Under the pieces are notes generated by a model. The model worked only from the letters and a program-made list of their open reading frames with translations, did no database searches and was not told where the DNA came from. A program made the translations under genes and the position numbers. Of a stretch of 64,000 nt of DNA, positions 1 to 8,655 are shown in pieces. The DNA comes from Cellulomonas sp. URHE0023 (GTDB lineage: Bacteria; Actinomycetota; Actinomycetes; Actinomycetales; Cellulomonadaceae). The first letter of the stretch is position 1. Each line of letters begins with the position of its first letter. Where the stretch lies: the NCBI RefSeq assembly GCF_000688475.1, contig NZ_JIAN01000006.1, forward strand, positions 310,001-374,000, in the 5' to 3' direction.

Positions 1-83
1 TCGTCCTGGGAGTCGGGGTGCTGCTCTGGCGCATGCCGAACCGACGGGATCCTGAGGACGACGACACGGGCGCCATCGTCTGA
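1..83 (+). CDS. 3' end of a membrane protein gene (5' truncated by the window)
   Basis: An open frame runs in from the left edge and stops at TGA 81-83. The last 26 residues are a hydrophobic stretch (VLGVGVLLW) followed by a charged tail rich in Arg and Asp, as expected for the end of a transmembrane helix with a short cytoplasmic tail. The start lies outside the window, so the family cannot be named. It converges on the glucokinase gene with 13 bases between the stop codons and no visible terminator. Confidence 0.5.
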   Translation, partial: VLGVGVLLWRMPNRRDPEDDDTGAIV

Positions 84-96
84 CGTCGCCCGTACC

Positions 97-1041
97 TCAG
101 ACGCGCGCAAGATCCGCAGCGCCGACCAAGCCTGCGTCGTTGCCCATCGAAGCCACGACGAGCGCGGCCTCCGGCCGGTGGCCGCGAGCGGAGAGCTGCT
201 CGGCGAACCCTCGACGGGCCGGAACCAGCAGGAGGTCCCCCGCGGCGGCCACGCCGCCACCGACGACGATCAGCGCCGGGTCGAGCAGCGCGGTCGCCGA
301 CGCCGCGCCCTCGCCGACCCATCTGCCGAGCTCGGCGAGCAGCTCGACCGCCAGCGGGTCGCCTTCCTGGGCAGCCTGGGTGACGTGCGGACCGATGAGT
401 CGGTCCACGTCGCCGCCCGCGAGCTCGAGCAACCGGGTCGCCCGGTCGGGATCGATGATGACGGTCGCCTGGGCGTCACGCACGAGCGCACTCCCGGAGG
501 CGTACTGCTCCCAGCAGCCCTCGTGCCCGCAGCCGCAGTAGTGCCCGCCGGGCACGACGCGCATGTGGCCGATCTCGGCAGCAACGCCCCAGGCGCCGCG
601 CACGAGCTTGCCGTCGGTGACGATGGCACCCCCGAGGCCGGTACCGACGGTGAGCATCAGCATGTCGTCGACGTCGCGACCGGCGCCGAACCGGAACTCC
701 GCCCACCCGGCGGCGTTCGCGTCGTTCTCCACGACGATCCGGACGTCATCACGCACGAGGGCGGCGACCCGGTCTCGCAGCGGGTAGTCACGCCACGCGA
801 TGTTGGGAGCGAAGAGCACGGAGGAACGGTCGGCCGAGACGAATCCGGCTGCCGCCAGACCCATCGCGTCGACCTCGAACGACTGGCTGAGCTCGGCATA
901 CACGTCCGCGATGGCCTTGTCGATGCCCGCAGCGTCGTCAGGTGACGTGTCGCGTCGGGTCTGCGCGAGGATCACGCCGTCGTCGTCGACCACGCCGGCG
1001 GCGATCTTCGTCCCACCGATGTCCACACCAATGGCGTGCAT
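97..1041 (-). CDS. glk: ROK-family glucokinase
   Basis: Predicted cytoplasmic ATP-dependent glucokinase, 314 aa, the usual length for actinobacterial ROK glucokinases; it would phosphorylate glucose to glucose-6-phosphate. The phosphate-binding motif DIGGTK lies at residues 7-12, the catalytic Asp in ENDAN at about 107, and GTGLGG at 133-138. The ROK zinc site is complete: the EIGH His at about 159 and the cysteines of CGCGHEGC at 169, 171 and 176. The ATG at 1041 gives the complete N-terminal motif. In Streptomyces the related GlkA also mediates carbon repression; whether that holds here is inference. A second, different ROK kinase (ppgK) closes the window. Confidence 0.93.
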   Translation of the reverse strand: MHAIGVDIGGTKIAAGVVDDDGVILAQTRRDTSPDDAAGIDKAIADVYAELSQSFEVDAMGLAAAGFVSADRSSVLFAPNIAWRDYPLRDRVAALVRDDVRIVVENDANAAGWAEFRFGAGRDVDDMLMLTVGTGLGGAIVTDGKLVRGAWGVAAEIGHMRVVPGGHYCGCGHEGCWEQYASGSALVRDAQATVIIDPDRATRLLELAGGDVDRLIGPHVTQAAQEGDPLAVELLAELGRWVGEGAASATALLDPALIVVGGGVAAAGDLLLVPARRGFAEQLSARGHRPEAALVVASMGNDAGLVGAADLARV

Positions 1042-1201
1042 GTTTCCGTATGCTCCTACGCGCTCGTACTGTGCTCGCTACCGTCCGGTGCGGTGCCCCA
1101 CGCTAGCCGCCCGCACGCGGTCGGCGCGCACACGTCCGACCGATGTCCGCTACGGCGACGCGAGCGTACCCAACCTGCCCGGACGACTCCCGAGCGTCCC
1201 G

Positions 1202-1207
1202 TATCCT
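1202..1207 (+). promoter_or_regulatory. putative -10 box of the acyl-CoA ligase gene
   Basis: TATCCT lies 34 bases before the ATG at 1242. No clear -35 is visible. It predicts a leader of about 28 bases that contains the GGAG ribosome site. Confidence 0.35.
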
Positions 1208-1241
1208 CATCGCACACTTCGCCACTGTCACTGGAGCCAGC

Positions 1242-3056
1242 ATGGACGAGTTCCACACTCCCCTGCGTATCGAGGTCGAACCCTCGAACAACCTGAACGA
1301 CCTTCTCGCCGAGCGCGTCGCGGCAACGCCCGACCGTGTGGTCGTCGAGCACAAGGCGCAGCGGGGCGGTCCCTGGATCCCGCTCACGGCGCAGGAGTTC
1401 GACGCCGAGATCGTCGCAGTCGCCAAGGGCCTGGTCGCCCGTGGGATCGAGCCCGGCGACCGCGTCGGGATCATGTCGCACACCCGCTACGAGTGGTCGC
1501 TGCTCGACTGGGCGGTGTGGGCCGTCGGCGCCGTGCCCGTGCCGCTGTACGAGACGTCGTCGTCCGAGCAGGTCCTGTGGATCCTGACCGACGCCGACGT
1601 CTCCGTCCTGATCGTCGAGACCGCTGCACACGCGGCCACGGTCGAGGAGGTCCGGGCGGACGCCCCGACGCTGCGCGAGGTCCTGCAGCTCGACGACGGG
1701 GCGATCGAGACCATCCTTGCCGGCGGCGAGTCCGTCTCCGACGAGGAGGTCGCCAGACGCCGCGGCCTCGCCGTGCTGTCCGACATCGCCACGGTGATCT
1801 ACACCTCGGGCACGACAGGTCGGCCCAAGGGCGTGGAGCTGACGCACGGCAACTTCTACGAGCTCACGGTCAACGCCGTCGCCGAGCTGAACGAGGTCGT
1901 CGGCTACCCCGGCGCCCGGACGCTGCTCTTCATGCCGCTGGCCCACGTGTTCGCCCGGTTCATCGAGGTCCTCTGCATCCCCGCCGGTGCGGTTCTCGGC
2001 CACACACCGGACACGACCACGCTCATCGAGGACCTCGCGTCCTTCAAGCCGACGTTCATCCTTGCCGTGCCCCGGGTGTTCGAGAAGGTGTACAACTCGG
2101 CCGAGCAGAAGGCCGCGCAGGGCGGGAAGAGCGCGATCTTCCAGCGCGCCGCGAAGACCTCGATCGTCTACTCCCGTGCGCTGGACACCCCGCAGGGGCC
2201 GAGCCTGTGGCTGAAGCTCCAGCACAAGGTCGCCGACGTCTTGGTGCTCAAGCGCTTGCGCGCGGCCCTGGGCGGCAACGCGCGCTTCGCGATCTCGGGC
2301 GGAGCCCCGCTCGGCGAGCGCCTCGGCCACTTCTACCGCGGCCTCGGGCTGAACGTCCTGGAGGGCTACGGCCTGACAGAGACGACGGCACCGGCCACGG
2401 TGAACCGTCCGGGCAAGGGCACCAAGATCGGCACGGTCGGCATCCCGTTGCCGGGCACGACTGTGCGCATCGCTGCCGACGGCGAGATCGAGGTCAAGGG
2501 CATCCCCGTGTTCCGCGGGTACCACGCCAACGACATCGCGACGCAGGAGTCGCTCGAGAACGGCTGGTTCCGTACGGGCGACCTGGGCTCGCTCGACGAC
2601 GAGGGATACCTGCGGATCACCGGCCGGAAGAAGGAGATCATCGTGACGGCGGGCGGCAAGAACGTCGCTCCCGCCGTGCTCGAGGACCGCCTCAGGGCGC
2701 ACCCCCTCATCAGCCAGGTCGTCGTGGTCGGCGACCAGCGACCGTTCATCGGCGCGCTGATCACCCTCGACCCCGAGGGCGTTCCCGGTTGGCTGGCGGC
2801 ACACGGCAAGCCCGAGATGAGCGTCGCCGACGCGGCCACCGACCCGGACGTGCTGGAGTCGCTCGACCACGCCGTCGAGAAGGCCAACAAGGCCGTCTCC
2901 CGCGCCGAGTCGGTGCGCAAGTACCGGATCCTCAGCCAGGACCTCACGATCGCGAACGGCTACCTGACGCCCAAGCTGAGCATCCGTCGCGCTCAGGTGC
3001 TCAAGGACTTCGCCGGAGAGGTAGACGCTCTGTACGCGTCGCCCGCGGGCGACTGA
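1242..3056 (+). CDS. fadD: long-chain fatty acid-CoA ligase (AMP-forming)
   Basis: Predicted acyl-CoA synthetase, 604 aa, which activates long-chain fatty acids with ATP and CoA through an acyl-adenylate. The AMP-binding signature TSGTTGRPKG is near residue 188, the GYGLTETT motif near 380, the WFRTGDLG motif near 442, TGRKKE near 460 and the C-terminal catalytic-lysine region LTPKLS near 577, so both the N and C lobes are complete. The ATG at 1242 is chosen because GGAG sits five bases before it; the frame stays open upstream to 1143 but that part has no family similarity. The position matches M. tuberculosis fadD15 (Rv2187) in the conserved gene order. Confidence 0.92.
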   Translation: MDEFHTPLRIEVEPSNNLNDLLAERVAATPDRVVVEHKAQRGGPWIPLTAQEFDAEIVAVAKGLVARGIEPGDRVGIMSHTRYEWSLLDWAVWAVGAVPVPLYETSSSEQVLWILTDADVSVLIVETAAHAATVEEVRADAPTLREVLQLDDGAIETILAGGESVSDEEVARRRGLAVLSDIATVIYTSGTTGRPKGVELTHGNFYELTVNAVAELNEVVGYPGARTLLFMPLAHVFARFIEVLCIPAGAVLGHTPDTTTLIEDLASFKPTFILAVPRVFEKVYNSAEQKAAQGGKSAIFQRAAKTSIVYSRALDTPQGPSLWLKLQHKVADVLVLKRLRAALGGNARFAISGGAPLGERLGHFYRGLGLNVLEGYGLTETTAPATVNRPGKGTKIGTVGIPLPGTTVRIAADGEIEVKGIPVFRGYHANDIATQESLENGWFRTGDLGSLDDEGYLRITGRKKEIIVTAGGKNVAPAVLEDRLRAHPLISQVVVVGDQRPFIGALITLDPEGVPGWLAAHGKPEMSVADAATDPDVLESLDHAVEKANKAVSRAESVRKYRILSQDLTIANGYLTPKLSIRRAQVLKDFAGEVDALYASPAGD

Positions 3057-3059
3057 GCG

Positions 3060-3245
3060 TCAGATCGCCTGCACCATCCTCAGGGGTGGCACCAGACCGC
3101 AGGCTGCGAGCACCTCGATCGCCTTCTGCTCGCCGGCGTCGAGCGGCGATGGCGAGCGCGAGCGCACGGGGATGGTCAGGAACGTCACCACGCAGTCGGC
3201 GCACCCGGCGCCGCGCTCGGTACAGGTGTCGCAGTCGATGATCAT
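3060..3245 (-). CDS. small four-cysteine protein (C-x2-C-x6-C-x2-C)
   Basis: A 61-residue protein that begins MIIDCDTC. Four cysteines at positions 5, 8, 15 and 18 form two CxxC knuckles six residues apart, which would suit a zinc ribbon or a small Fe-S site. The rest is a short amphipathic tail with no other motif. The ATG at 3245 is chosen over the more upstream frame opening at 3269 because a TAGCGT box lies exactly seven bases before it, the leaderless arrangement seen at many genes here. It converges on fadD with three bases between stops. I recall short actinobacterial proteins of this kind; the function is unknown. Confidence 0.65.
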   Translation of the reverse strand: MIIDCDTCTERGAGCADCVVTFLTIPVRSRSPSPLDAGEQKAIEVLAACGLVPPLRMVQAI

Positions 3246-3252
3246 GGTTCGG

Positions 3253-3258
3253 ACGCTA
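3253..3258 (-). promoter_or_regulatory. -10 box (TAGCGT), leaderless start of the four-cysteine protein
   Basis: Read on the minus strand, TAGCGT is seven bases before the ATG at 3245, leaving no room for a ribosome site. Confidence 0.5.
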
Positions 3259-3281
3259 GCGATCACCACCGACAGCCGGTC

Positions 3282-4583
3282 TCAGAGGCGCTGCAGGCGC
3301 GCGACCAGCGTGCTCGACGGGACGACCCAGGCACCGGCCGCCTCGACGTCCCGCACGACCTCCTGGTCGCTCGTGACGACGACGAGGACCCGGCCCGGCG
3401 GCTCGGCGTGCACGAGCCTGCGGATCAGGTCGTCAGCGATCTCTCCGACCGCGAACAGGACCCGGACCCCTCGGGCCTGCACGCCGGTCGCGCCCTGGCC
3501 TTCCTGCCCGTCGAAGCACACGGTCACCTCGGCGCCCGTGCGGGCCGCGACGCCGCCCAGCCCTTCGACGAGGCGGCGTCGCTGCTCAGCGAGCGTGAGG
3601 TCCCCGAAACCGCTCTTCGAGACGTTGTAGCCGTCGACGAGCAGGTGCGCCCACGGCTGGCGGAGCAGCTCGTCGAGCAGGGCGGGATCGTCGACCGTGC
3701 GTCCGCGTGAGCCGGGTCGCGCAGGCACGGGGCTCCCGGCGGCGGGCCCGACGAGATCGGCGGGCCGCTCCCCCGCGGGTGGCAGCGCGAGCTCCGAGCG
3801 CAAGCCGCTCGCGGCGTCGACGATGGTGTCGAGGAGCAGCCGCACTCGCGCGTCGGCGAGCTTGCGGGCGGCACGGAGCTCGGCGCGCGCGGCAGTGCGT
3901 TCCGCTGCTGACGCACGCCGTTCGTCGAGCGCCGACTGCATGGCTTCGGCGGCACGGGACTGCGCGAGCTCGGCGGCGTCGAGGAGCCCTCGAGCCTCCT
4001 CCGCCGCCTTGCGTCCCTCGCTGCGGGCGCGGTCAGCGTCGGATCGCAGCCGGCGCAGCTCACGCTGCAGAGCAGTCAGCTGCTCCTGCGCAGCCCGGGC
4101 CTCCTGAGTCGCTACCGCCAGCTCGGCGCGCAGATGCTCCATGTCGGCCTGCGACCGGACCACGCTCGCGCGCAGCCGTCCGACCTCACCGTCATCCGGT
4201 GACGCCGTCGCGAGCGGCACGAGCGTCCGCCAGGCGGTCACACCCAGGAGCCAGGCACCCGCTGCGGCCTGCACCGAGGGCTCCGGTTCGGCGTCGACGA
4301 CGTCGGCGGCGAGCTCCGGGTTCGTCTGCGCCCACACCCGGGCGACACTGCTCCGGAAACCGTCCTCCTGCACGAGAGCGTTCCACAGGGGGCCAGCGCC
4401 GGCGGATGCCCGGCGGCGCGGCGCGAACCGGTGCACCGACCGCAGCGACGACGGGACCTCGACGGTCTCGAACGTGCCGAGCGCGTCCGAGGCCGCCTGC
4501 ACGAGCACCGAGCGTACGGCGGGCGGCACGTCGGCCCGGTCGTCGGGGACGATCGCGGCGTCCTCGCGGTCGGTGCCCGTCAT
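3282..4583 (-). CDS. NYN-domain (PIN-like) putative ribonuclease with central coiled coil
   Basis: 433 aa. The C-terminal third is a NYN domain: LLVDGYN at about residue 313 carries the first acidic residue, followed by the TVCFDG strand and the VVTSDQEV strand with further acidic positions of a PIN-like metal site. The N-terminal region is globular and unassigned. Residues about 130-250 are a long Ala/Glu/Arg-rich heptad-like segment that predicts a coiled coil. NYN domains usually cut RNA, so an RNA-processing role is inferred and no substrate is evident. A TAGGGT box six bases before the ATG at 4583 supports this start. It is divergent from the exonuclease-UvrC gene. Confidence 0.8.
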   Translation of the reverse strand: MTGTDREDAAIVPDDRADVPPAVRSVLVQAASDALGTFETVEVPSSLRSVHRFAPRRRASAGAGPLWNALVQEDGFRSSVARVWAQTNPELAADVVDAEPEPSVQAAAGAWLLGVTAWRTLVPLATASPDDGEVGRLRASVVRSQADMEHLRAELAVATQEARAAQEQLTALQRELRRLRSDADRARSEGRKAAEEARGLLDAAELAQSRAAEAMQSALDERRASAAERTAARAELRAARKLADARVRLLLDTIVDAASGLRSELALPPAGERPADLVGPAAGSPVPARPGSRGRTVDDPALLDELLRQPWAHLLVDGYNVSKSGFGDLTLAEQRRRLVEGLGGVAARTGAEVTVCFDGQEGQGATGVQARGVRVLFAVGEIADDLIRRLVHAEPPGRVLVVVTSDQEVVRDVEAAGAWVVPSSTLVARLQRL

Positions 4584-4589
4584 CCCAGC

Positions 4590-4595
4590 ACCCTA
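4590..4595 (-). promoter_or_regulatory. -10 box (TAGGGT), leaderless start of the NYN gene
   Basis: Minus-strand TAGGGT, six bases before the ATG at 4583. Confidence 0.5.
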
Positions 4596-4647
4596 GGCGG
4601 CCTGCCACTCACCGGTGCGGCGCACGAGCCGTGTCGGTGACCGTCTG

Positions 4648-4653
4648 TAGCGT
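4648..4653 (+). promoter_or_regulatory. -10 box (TAGCGT), leaderless start of the exonuclease-UvrC gene
   Basis: TAGCGT is seven bases before the ATG at 4661. It stands opposite the NYN promoter in a 77-base divergent spacer. Confidence 0.5.
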
Positions 4654-4660
4654 CCGCACC

Positions 4661-6547
4661 ATGTCGTCCGCCCGCCGCCTGCGCCCCGTGTGGGCGGATG
4701 CGACCCCGGAACCCGGAGCGACACCCCACCAGCCCACCCTGGACGACCTCGGCACACCGTTGTCGGACGTCACGTTCGTCGTGGTCGACCTGGAGACGAC
4801 CGGCGGTACGCCTGCGGACTGCGCGATCACCGAGATCGGTGCCGTCAAGGTGCGCGGCGGCGAGGTGCTCGGCGAGTTCCAGACCCTCGTCGACCCCGGC
4901 GGACCGGTTCCTCCGTTCATCCAGGTGCTCACGGGCATCACGACGACGATGCTCATCGGTGCGCCGCCGATCGAGGAGGTTCTCCCGAGCTTTCTGGAGT
5001 TCTCCCGCGGCACCGTGCTGGTCGCACACAACGCACCGTTCGACATCGGTTTCCTCAAGGCCGCGGCCGCACGCACGGGACACGCCTGGCCCGGCAACAA
5101 GGTGCTCGACACCGTTCGGCTCGCACGCCGGGTCGTCACGCGCGACGAGGTCCCGAACCACAAGCTGTCGTCGCTCGCCGCGCTGTTCCACGCGACCGTG
5201 ACGCCCAACCACCGGGCTCTCGCCGACGCCCAGGCGACGGTCGACGTCCTGCATGCCCTCCTGGGCAGGCTCGCCCCGCTGGGGATCACACACCTTGAGG
5301 ACCTCGCCACAGCGACGGACCCTGTGCCCGAGGACGTGCGTCGCAAACGCACCCTCGCCGACGGCTTGCCGGACGGCCCGGGCGTCTACCTGTTCCGCGG
5401 ACCGGGCGACGAGGTGCTGTACGTCGGAACGTCGACGACCTCGTTGCGCAAGCGGGTGCGCAGCTACTTCACCTCGGCGGAGAAGCGCGGCCGGATGATC
5501 GAGATGGTGCGCATCGCGCACCGGGTCGACCCCATCTCGTGTGCCACACCGCTGGAGGCTCGCGTGCGCGAGCTGCGCCTCATCGCCGCACACTCCCCGA
5601 GGTACAACAGGCGATCTCGGTTTCCCGAGCGCATGCCCTGGGTGCGCCTGACCGCTGAGCCCTACCCGCGCCTGTCGGTGGTGCGTGAGGTCAAGGCCGG
5701 CGACGGCGCGACGTACATCGGCCCGTTCGCGTCCGCCACCACCGCACAGCTCGCCCTCGAGGCGCTGCACGAGACCTTCCCGATCCGACAGTGCACCCGG
5801 CGCCTCCCGGTCGTGGCCCCCGCCGGCGCGTCCGCGTGCGTGCTGGCGGAGATGGGTCGGTGCAGCGCGCCCTGCGTCGGTGACGCCCCGGAGTACGCGG
5901 GGGTGGTCGAGGCGGTACGGCACGCGATGCTCGACAACGCCGACCCTGTCGTCGGCGCGCACGCCCACCGCATCGACGCCCTGGTCGACCAGGAGCGCTT
6001 CGAGGAGGCTGCCACGGTGCGGGACAGGTTGGGCGCCTTCCTGCGGGGAGCGGCTCGTGCACAGCGTTTCGCACCGCTCGCGGCCTGCTCCGAGCTGGTC
6101 GCGGCTCGCAGGACGGACGACGGTGGGTGGGAGCTCGTCCTCGTGCGGTTCGGCCGGCTCGCCGGTACGGCCCGCGTCGACAGGCGCACCGACCCCCGAC
6201 CAGCGATCGCCACCCTGCAGGCGTCTGGCGAGCACGTGGACGCGGCTGTCGCCCCGGCGCCGGCGGCCCACCCCGAGGAGACCGACCTGGTCATCACCTG
6301 GCTCGACCAGCCCGGCGTGCGCCTCGTGGAGGTTTCCAGCACCTGGGCCCACCCTGTGCGCTCGGCGCAGCGCCTGCGCGACCCGGCGGCCGCGGTCGCG
6401 ACGGCGCTTCGACCGGTCGAGCCCTTCGAGGTCCACCCGGTCGAAGCTCGCGGCGAGCGGCCGCCGGTCGTCCTGACCGGCGCGCTCGACGACGCCGACG
6501 CGCGGGTGCTGCCCACCACCAGCGTCCGGCAGCCCCGCACGGCATGA
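4661..6547 (+). CDS. DEDDh exonuclease fused to a UvrC-type GIY-YIG endonuclease
   Basis: 628 aa with two nuclease modules. The N-terminal module is a DnaQ-like 3'-5' exonuclease: ExoI VVVDLETTG at about residue 38, ExoII HNAPFDIGFL at about 123 and ExoIII HRALADAQ at about 184, so all DEDDh acids are present. The C-terminal module starts near 237 with GVYLFRG and LYVGTS, the GIY-YIG domain of UvrC/Cho, followed by UvrC-like sequence including a Cys-rich CSAPC patch. It lacks the UvrC HhH tail, so it cannot replace UvrC fully; a Cho-like repair role is inferred. The M. tuberculosis counterpart by position is Rv2191. The ATG at 4661 is chosen because it has a TAGCGT box. Confidence 0.88.
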   Translation: MSSARRLRPVWADATPEPGATPHQPTLDDLGTPLSDVTFVVVDLETTGGTPADCAITEIGAVKVRGGEVLGEFQTLVDPGGPVPPFIQVLTGITTTMLIGAPPIEEVLPSFLEFSRGTVLVAHNAPFDIGFLKAAAARTGHAWPGNKVLDTVRLARRVVTRDEVPNHKLSSLAALFHATVTPNHRALADAQATVDVLHALLGRLAPLGITHLEDLATATDPVPEDVRRKRTLADGLPDGPGVYLFRGPGDEVLYVGTSTTSLRKRVRSYFTSAEKRGRMIEMVRIAHRVDPISCATPLEARVRELRLIAAHSPRYNRRSRFPERMPWVRLTAEPYPRLSVVREVKAGDGATYIGPFASATTAQLALEALHETFPIRQCTRRLPVVAPAGASACVLAEMGRCSAPCVGDAPEYAGVVEAVRHAMLDNADPVVGAHAHRIDALVDQERFEEAATVRDRLGAFLRGAARAQRFAPLAACSELVAARRTDDGGWELVLVRFGRLAGTARVDRRTDPRPAIATLQASGEHVDAAVAPAPAAHPEETDLVITWLDQPGVRLVEVSSTWAHPVRSAQRLRDPAAAVATALRPVEPFEVHPVEARGERPPVVLTGALDDADARVLPTTSVRQPRTA

Positions 6548-6555
6548 TGGCGGGC

Positions 6556-6834
6556 ATGCTCACCGCCATCGTGCTCATCGACTCGGACGCCGCACGGATC
6601 CCGGAGGTCGCCGCCGCGATCGCCGACATCACGGGCGTCAGCGAGGTGTACTCCGTCACCGGCGAGGTGGACCTCGTCGCCATGGTCCGCGTTCGCGAGC
6701 ACGACGATCTCGCCGACGTGATCGCCGACAAGATCAGCAAGGTCGATGGAGTCCTGCGCACCCAGACGTACATCGCGTTCCGGACGTACAGCCAGCACGA
6801 CCTGGAGCAGGCGTTCTCCCTCGGGCTCGAGTGA
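6556..6834 (+). CDS. Lrp/AsnC ligand-binding (RAM) domain protein without HTH
   Basis: A 92-residue stand-alone RAM domain: an alpha-beta ligand-binding fold with the signature VSEVYSVTGEVDLVA at about 30-44 and a C-terminal YSQHDLE. The DNA-binding helix-turn-helix of full Lrp proteins is absent, so it probably senses an amino acid or forms hetero-oligomers; the partner is unknown. Three in-frame ATGs (6544, 6547, 6556) are possible. 6556 gives the family-typical start MLTAIV; 6544 would overlap the exonuclease stop as ATGA. It is read in the same direction as the nuclease gene, likely on one transcript, and converges on trpD. Confidence 0.82.
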   Translation: MLTAIVLIDSDAARIPEVAAAIADITGVSEVYSVTGEVDLVAMVRVREHDDLADVIADKISKVDGVLRTQTYIAFRTYSQHDLEQAFSLGLE

Positions 6835-6864
6835 CTCAGGCCTGAGCCGTGGGGGCCGGCTCGC

Positions 6865-7911
6865 TCAGCCCGCGCTGGCCGCGCGCCACCGCTCGAGCAC
6901 CTGGGCCGCCCGGCCACTGTCGAGCGACTCGCGTGCGTGGCCGGTGGCGGCAAGAAGCCGCTGGACGAGCGTTCCGTCGCCCGTCCCCGGCAGCGTGCCG
7001 TCCGCGACCAGCGCAGCAGCGGTGTTGAGCACGACTGTCTCCCGCACAGGACCGAGCGCACCGTCGAGCAGCCGGCGCGCGACCTCGGCGTTGTAGTCGG
7101 CTTTGGCTCCGCGCAGGGACTCGAGCTCGATGCGGTCGAACCCGAGATCGGCCCAGTCGACGACGACCTCGTCGACCAGCCCGTCGCGGACCTCCCAGAT
7201 CTTGGTGGGTCCGGTGGGGGCGATCTCGTCGAGGCCGTCCTCGCCCCGGAAGACGAGCGCGCTCGCACCTCGACCCGCCAGGACCCCCGCCATGAGCGGT
7301 GCCATCCGGGCGTCTGCGACGCCGATCGCGGCCGACCGGGGCTGCGCAGGGTTGGTCAGCGGTCCGAGGAAGTTGAAAGCAGTTCCGATCCCCAGCTCGC
7401 TGCGGGCAGGCGCGGTGTGCCTGAAGGACGGGTGGAACACCTGAGCGAAGCAGAAGGTGATCCCGACCTCGGTCGCCAGCTCGGCGACGCGTGCCGGCGG
7501 ATGGTCAAGGCGGATTCCGAGCGCCTCCAGCACGTCGGCGGACCCGGAGGACGACGACGCCGCCCGGTTCCCGTGCTTGACGACGGTGAGTCCCGCACCG
7601 GCGACGACGAGCGCGGACATGGTCGAGATGTTGACGGTGTGGGAGCGGTCACCGCCCGTCCCGACGATGTCGATGGTGCGTCCCGGGACGGTGATCCGGA
7701 CGGCGTGCTGCAGCATCGTGTCCGCGAGGCTGGTGAGCTCGGTGACCGTCTCGCCCTTGGTCTTCAGCGCGATCAGGAAGGCCGCGACGCGTGGCGTCGA
7801 CGCCTCGCCGCTCATGATCTCGCTCATCGCCCAGCCGGTCTGCTCGCCGGTGAGGTCCTGCCGGTTGACGAGCGCGGCGAACAGGTCCGACCACGTCGGA
7901 ACGTCGGTCAT
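6865..7911 (-). CDS. trpD: anthranilate phosphoribosyltransferase
   Basis: 348 aa, full length for TrpD, which joins anthranilate and PRPP in tryptophan synthesis. The PRPP loop GTGGD is near residue 82, followed by the conserved NISTMSALV and [12 protein letters not shown] motifs near 88-115 that bind PRPP and anthranilate. The ATG at 7911 overlaps the stop codon of the response-regulator gene (ATGA on the minus strand), so the two are translationally coupled. No other trp gene is near. This isolated trpD next to ctaE is the same arrangement as Rv2192c-Rv2193 in M. tuberculosis. Confidence 0.94.
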   Translation of the reverse strand: MTDVPTWSDLFAALVNRQDLTGEQTGWAMSEIMSGEASTPRVAAFLIALKTKGETVTELTSLADTMLQHAVRITVPGRTIDIVGTGGDRSHTVNISTMSALVVAGAGLTVVKHGNRAASSSSGSADVLEALGIRLDHPPARVAELATEVGITFCFAQVFHPSFRHTAPARSELGIGTAFNFLGPLTNPAQPRSAAIGVADARMAPLMAGVLAGRGASALVFRGEDGLDEIAPTGPTKIWEVRDGLVDEVVVDWADLGFDRIELESLRGAKADYNAEVARRLLDGALGPVRETVVLNTAAALVADGTLPGTGDGTLVQRLLAATGHARESLDSGRAAQVLERWRAASAG

Positions 7912-8336
7912 CGGGCGACTGCCCGGGCCTCGACCAGTGCAGCGACGGCCGCGTGGAGCTCGACCGGGTCGAGGGGACGGCTGACGACCGCCTCGGCGTT
8001 GGACCATGACGCGAGCCAGGCGTCCTGCGGTCGACCGGTGAGCACGAGGATCGGCGGGCAGCGGTAGATCTCGTCCTTGAGCTGCCGCGCGAGACCCATC
8101 CCACCGACCTTGTCGGCCTCTCCGTCGAGGATCAGAAGATCCAGGCCGCCGGCCTCCGTCTGCGCGATGACGGCCGGCCCGGTGGCGACCTCGACCCACT
8201 CGATGACCGGGGCACCCCGGCGCAGCCGTCGACCGACGGCCAGCCGGACCTGCTCGCGCGCGTCCACGTCGTCGCTGTACAGCAGGATCCGCGGCGCCGG
8301 GACGGCTGCTGCGTTCTCGGGCTGGCCCGTGCTCAT
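7908..8336 (-). CDS. response-regulator receiver-like protein coupled to trpD
   Basis: 142 aa, a single receiver domain with no output domain. The acidic pair is Asp22-Asp23, the phospho-acceptor position is Asp71 (LILDGE) and the conserved Thr is Thr100 (VLTG). The switch lysine is replaced by Arg120 (VSRPLDP), which departs from the usual K-P motif. The ATG at 8336 is used because GAGG lies shortly upstream; an earlier ATG at 8348 has no ribosome site. No histidine kinase is nearby. It shares four bases with trpD, so it may tune trpD expression or act as a stand-alone receiver; that is inference. Confidence 0.75.
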   Translation of the reverse strand: MSTGQPENAAAVPAPRILLYSDDVDAREQVRLAVGRRLRRGAPVIEWVEVATGPAVIAQTEAGGLDLLILDGEADKVGGMGLARQLKDEIYRCPPILVLTGRPQDAWLASWSNAEAVVSRPLDPVELHAAVAALVEARAVAR

Positions 8337-8642
8337 GGGGGTCCTCACTCATCGTCGACGTGCGTCCGAGGGAATCTTGGCACGCCGCGCAGCGGCTCGG
8401 CGCGGAGCAACACGATCTCGGCGTCGGGACCCATAGCACGGCGCCGCGACGCGCCGGTCTGCGCGGTTGCGACGACGGGTCCTCAACGGCCGCTCGGAGG
8501 TCCCGATGGGGCGCCGGTTGCCGCATGATTCTGCGGGCGACCCAGCAGCTCCTCGCGCCCGTGGGGCCACGGATCCTGACGGTGTGACATTTAACCGTCG
8601 ACGCCCCGCCGTTCCAATGACCCACGAGGGGGCCTGTTCGGC
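8337..8642. other. divergent intergenic region between the receiver gene and ctaE
   Basis: About 300 bases without a credible gene. The left part should hold the promoter of the receiver-trpD pair. There is a short inverted repeat CCGCA-n6-TGCGG at 8521-8536. The right end is relatively AT-rich (TGTGACATTTAAC at 8583-8595) and leads into the ctaE promoter. I found no perfect Rex or other known operator. Confidence 0.4.
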
Positions 8643-8648
8643 CATAAT
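8643..8648 (+). promoter_or_regulatory. -10 box (CATAAT), leaderless start of ctaE
   Basis: CATAAT is seven bases before the GTG at 8656. It contains the alternative ATG at 8647, so if this promoter is used that ATG would not be transcribed. Confidence 0.45.
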
Positions 8649-8655
8649 GGCGAAC

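Noticed and set aside
6835-6846. CTCAGGCCTGAG palindrome as a terminator between the Lrp-type gene and trpD
   Set aside because: With six-base arms and no loop it cannot fold as a hairpin; it is probably chance.
8583-8600. Rex-like redox operator before ctaE
   Set aside because: TGTGACATTTAACC lacks the inverted TTCACA half, so the symmetry needed for Rex is absent.
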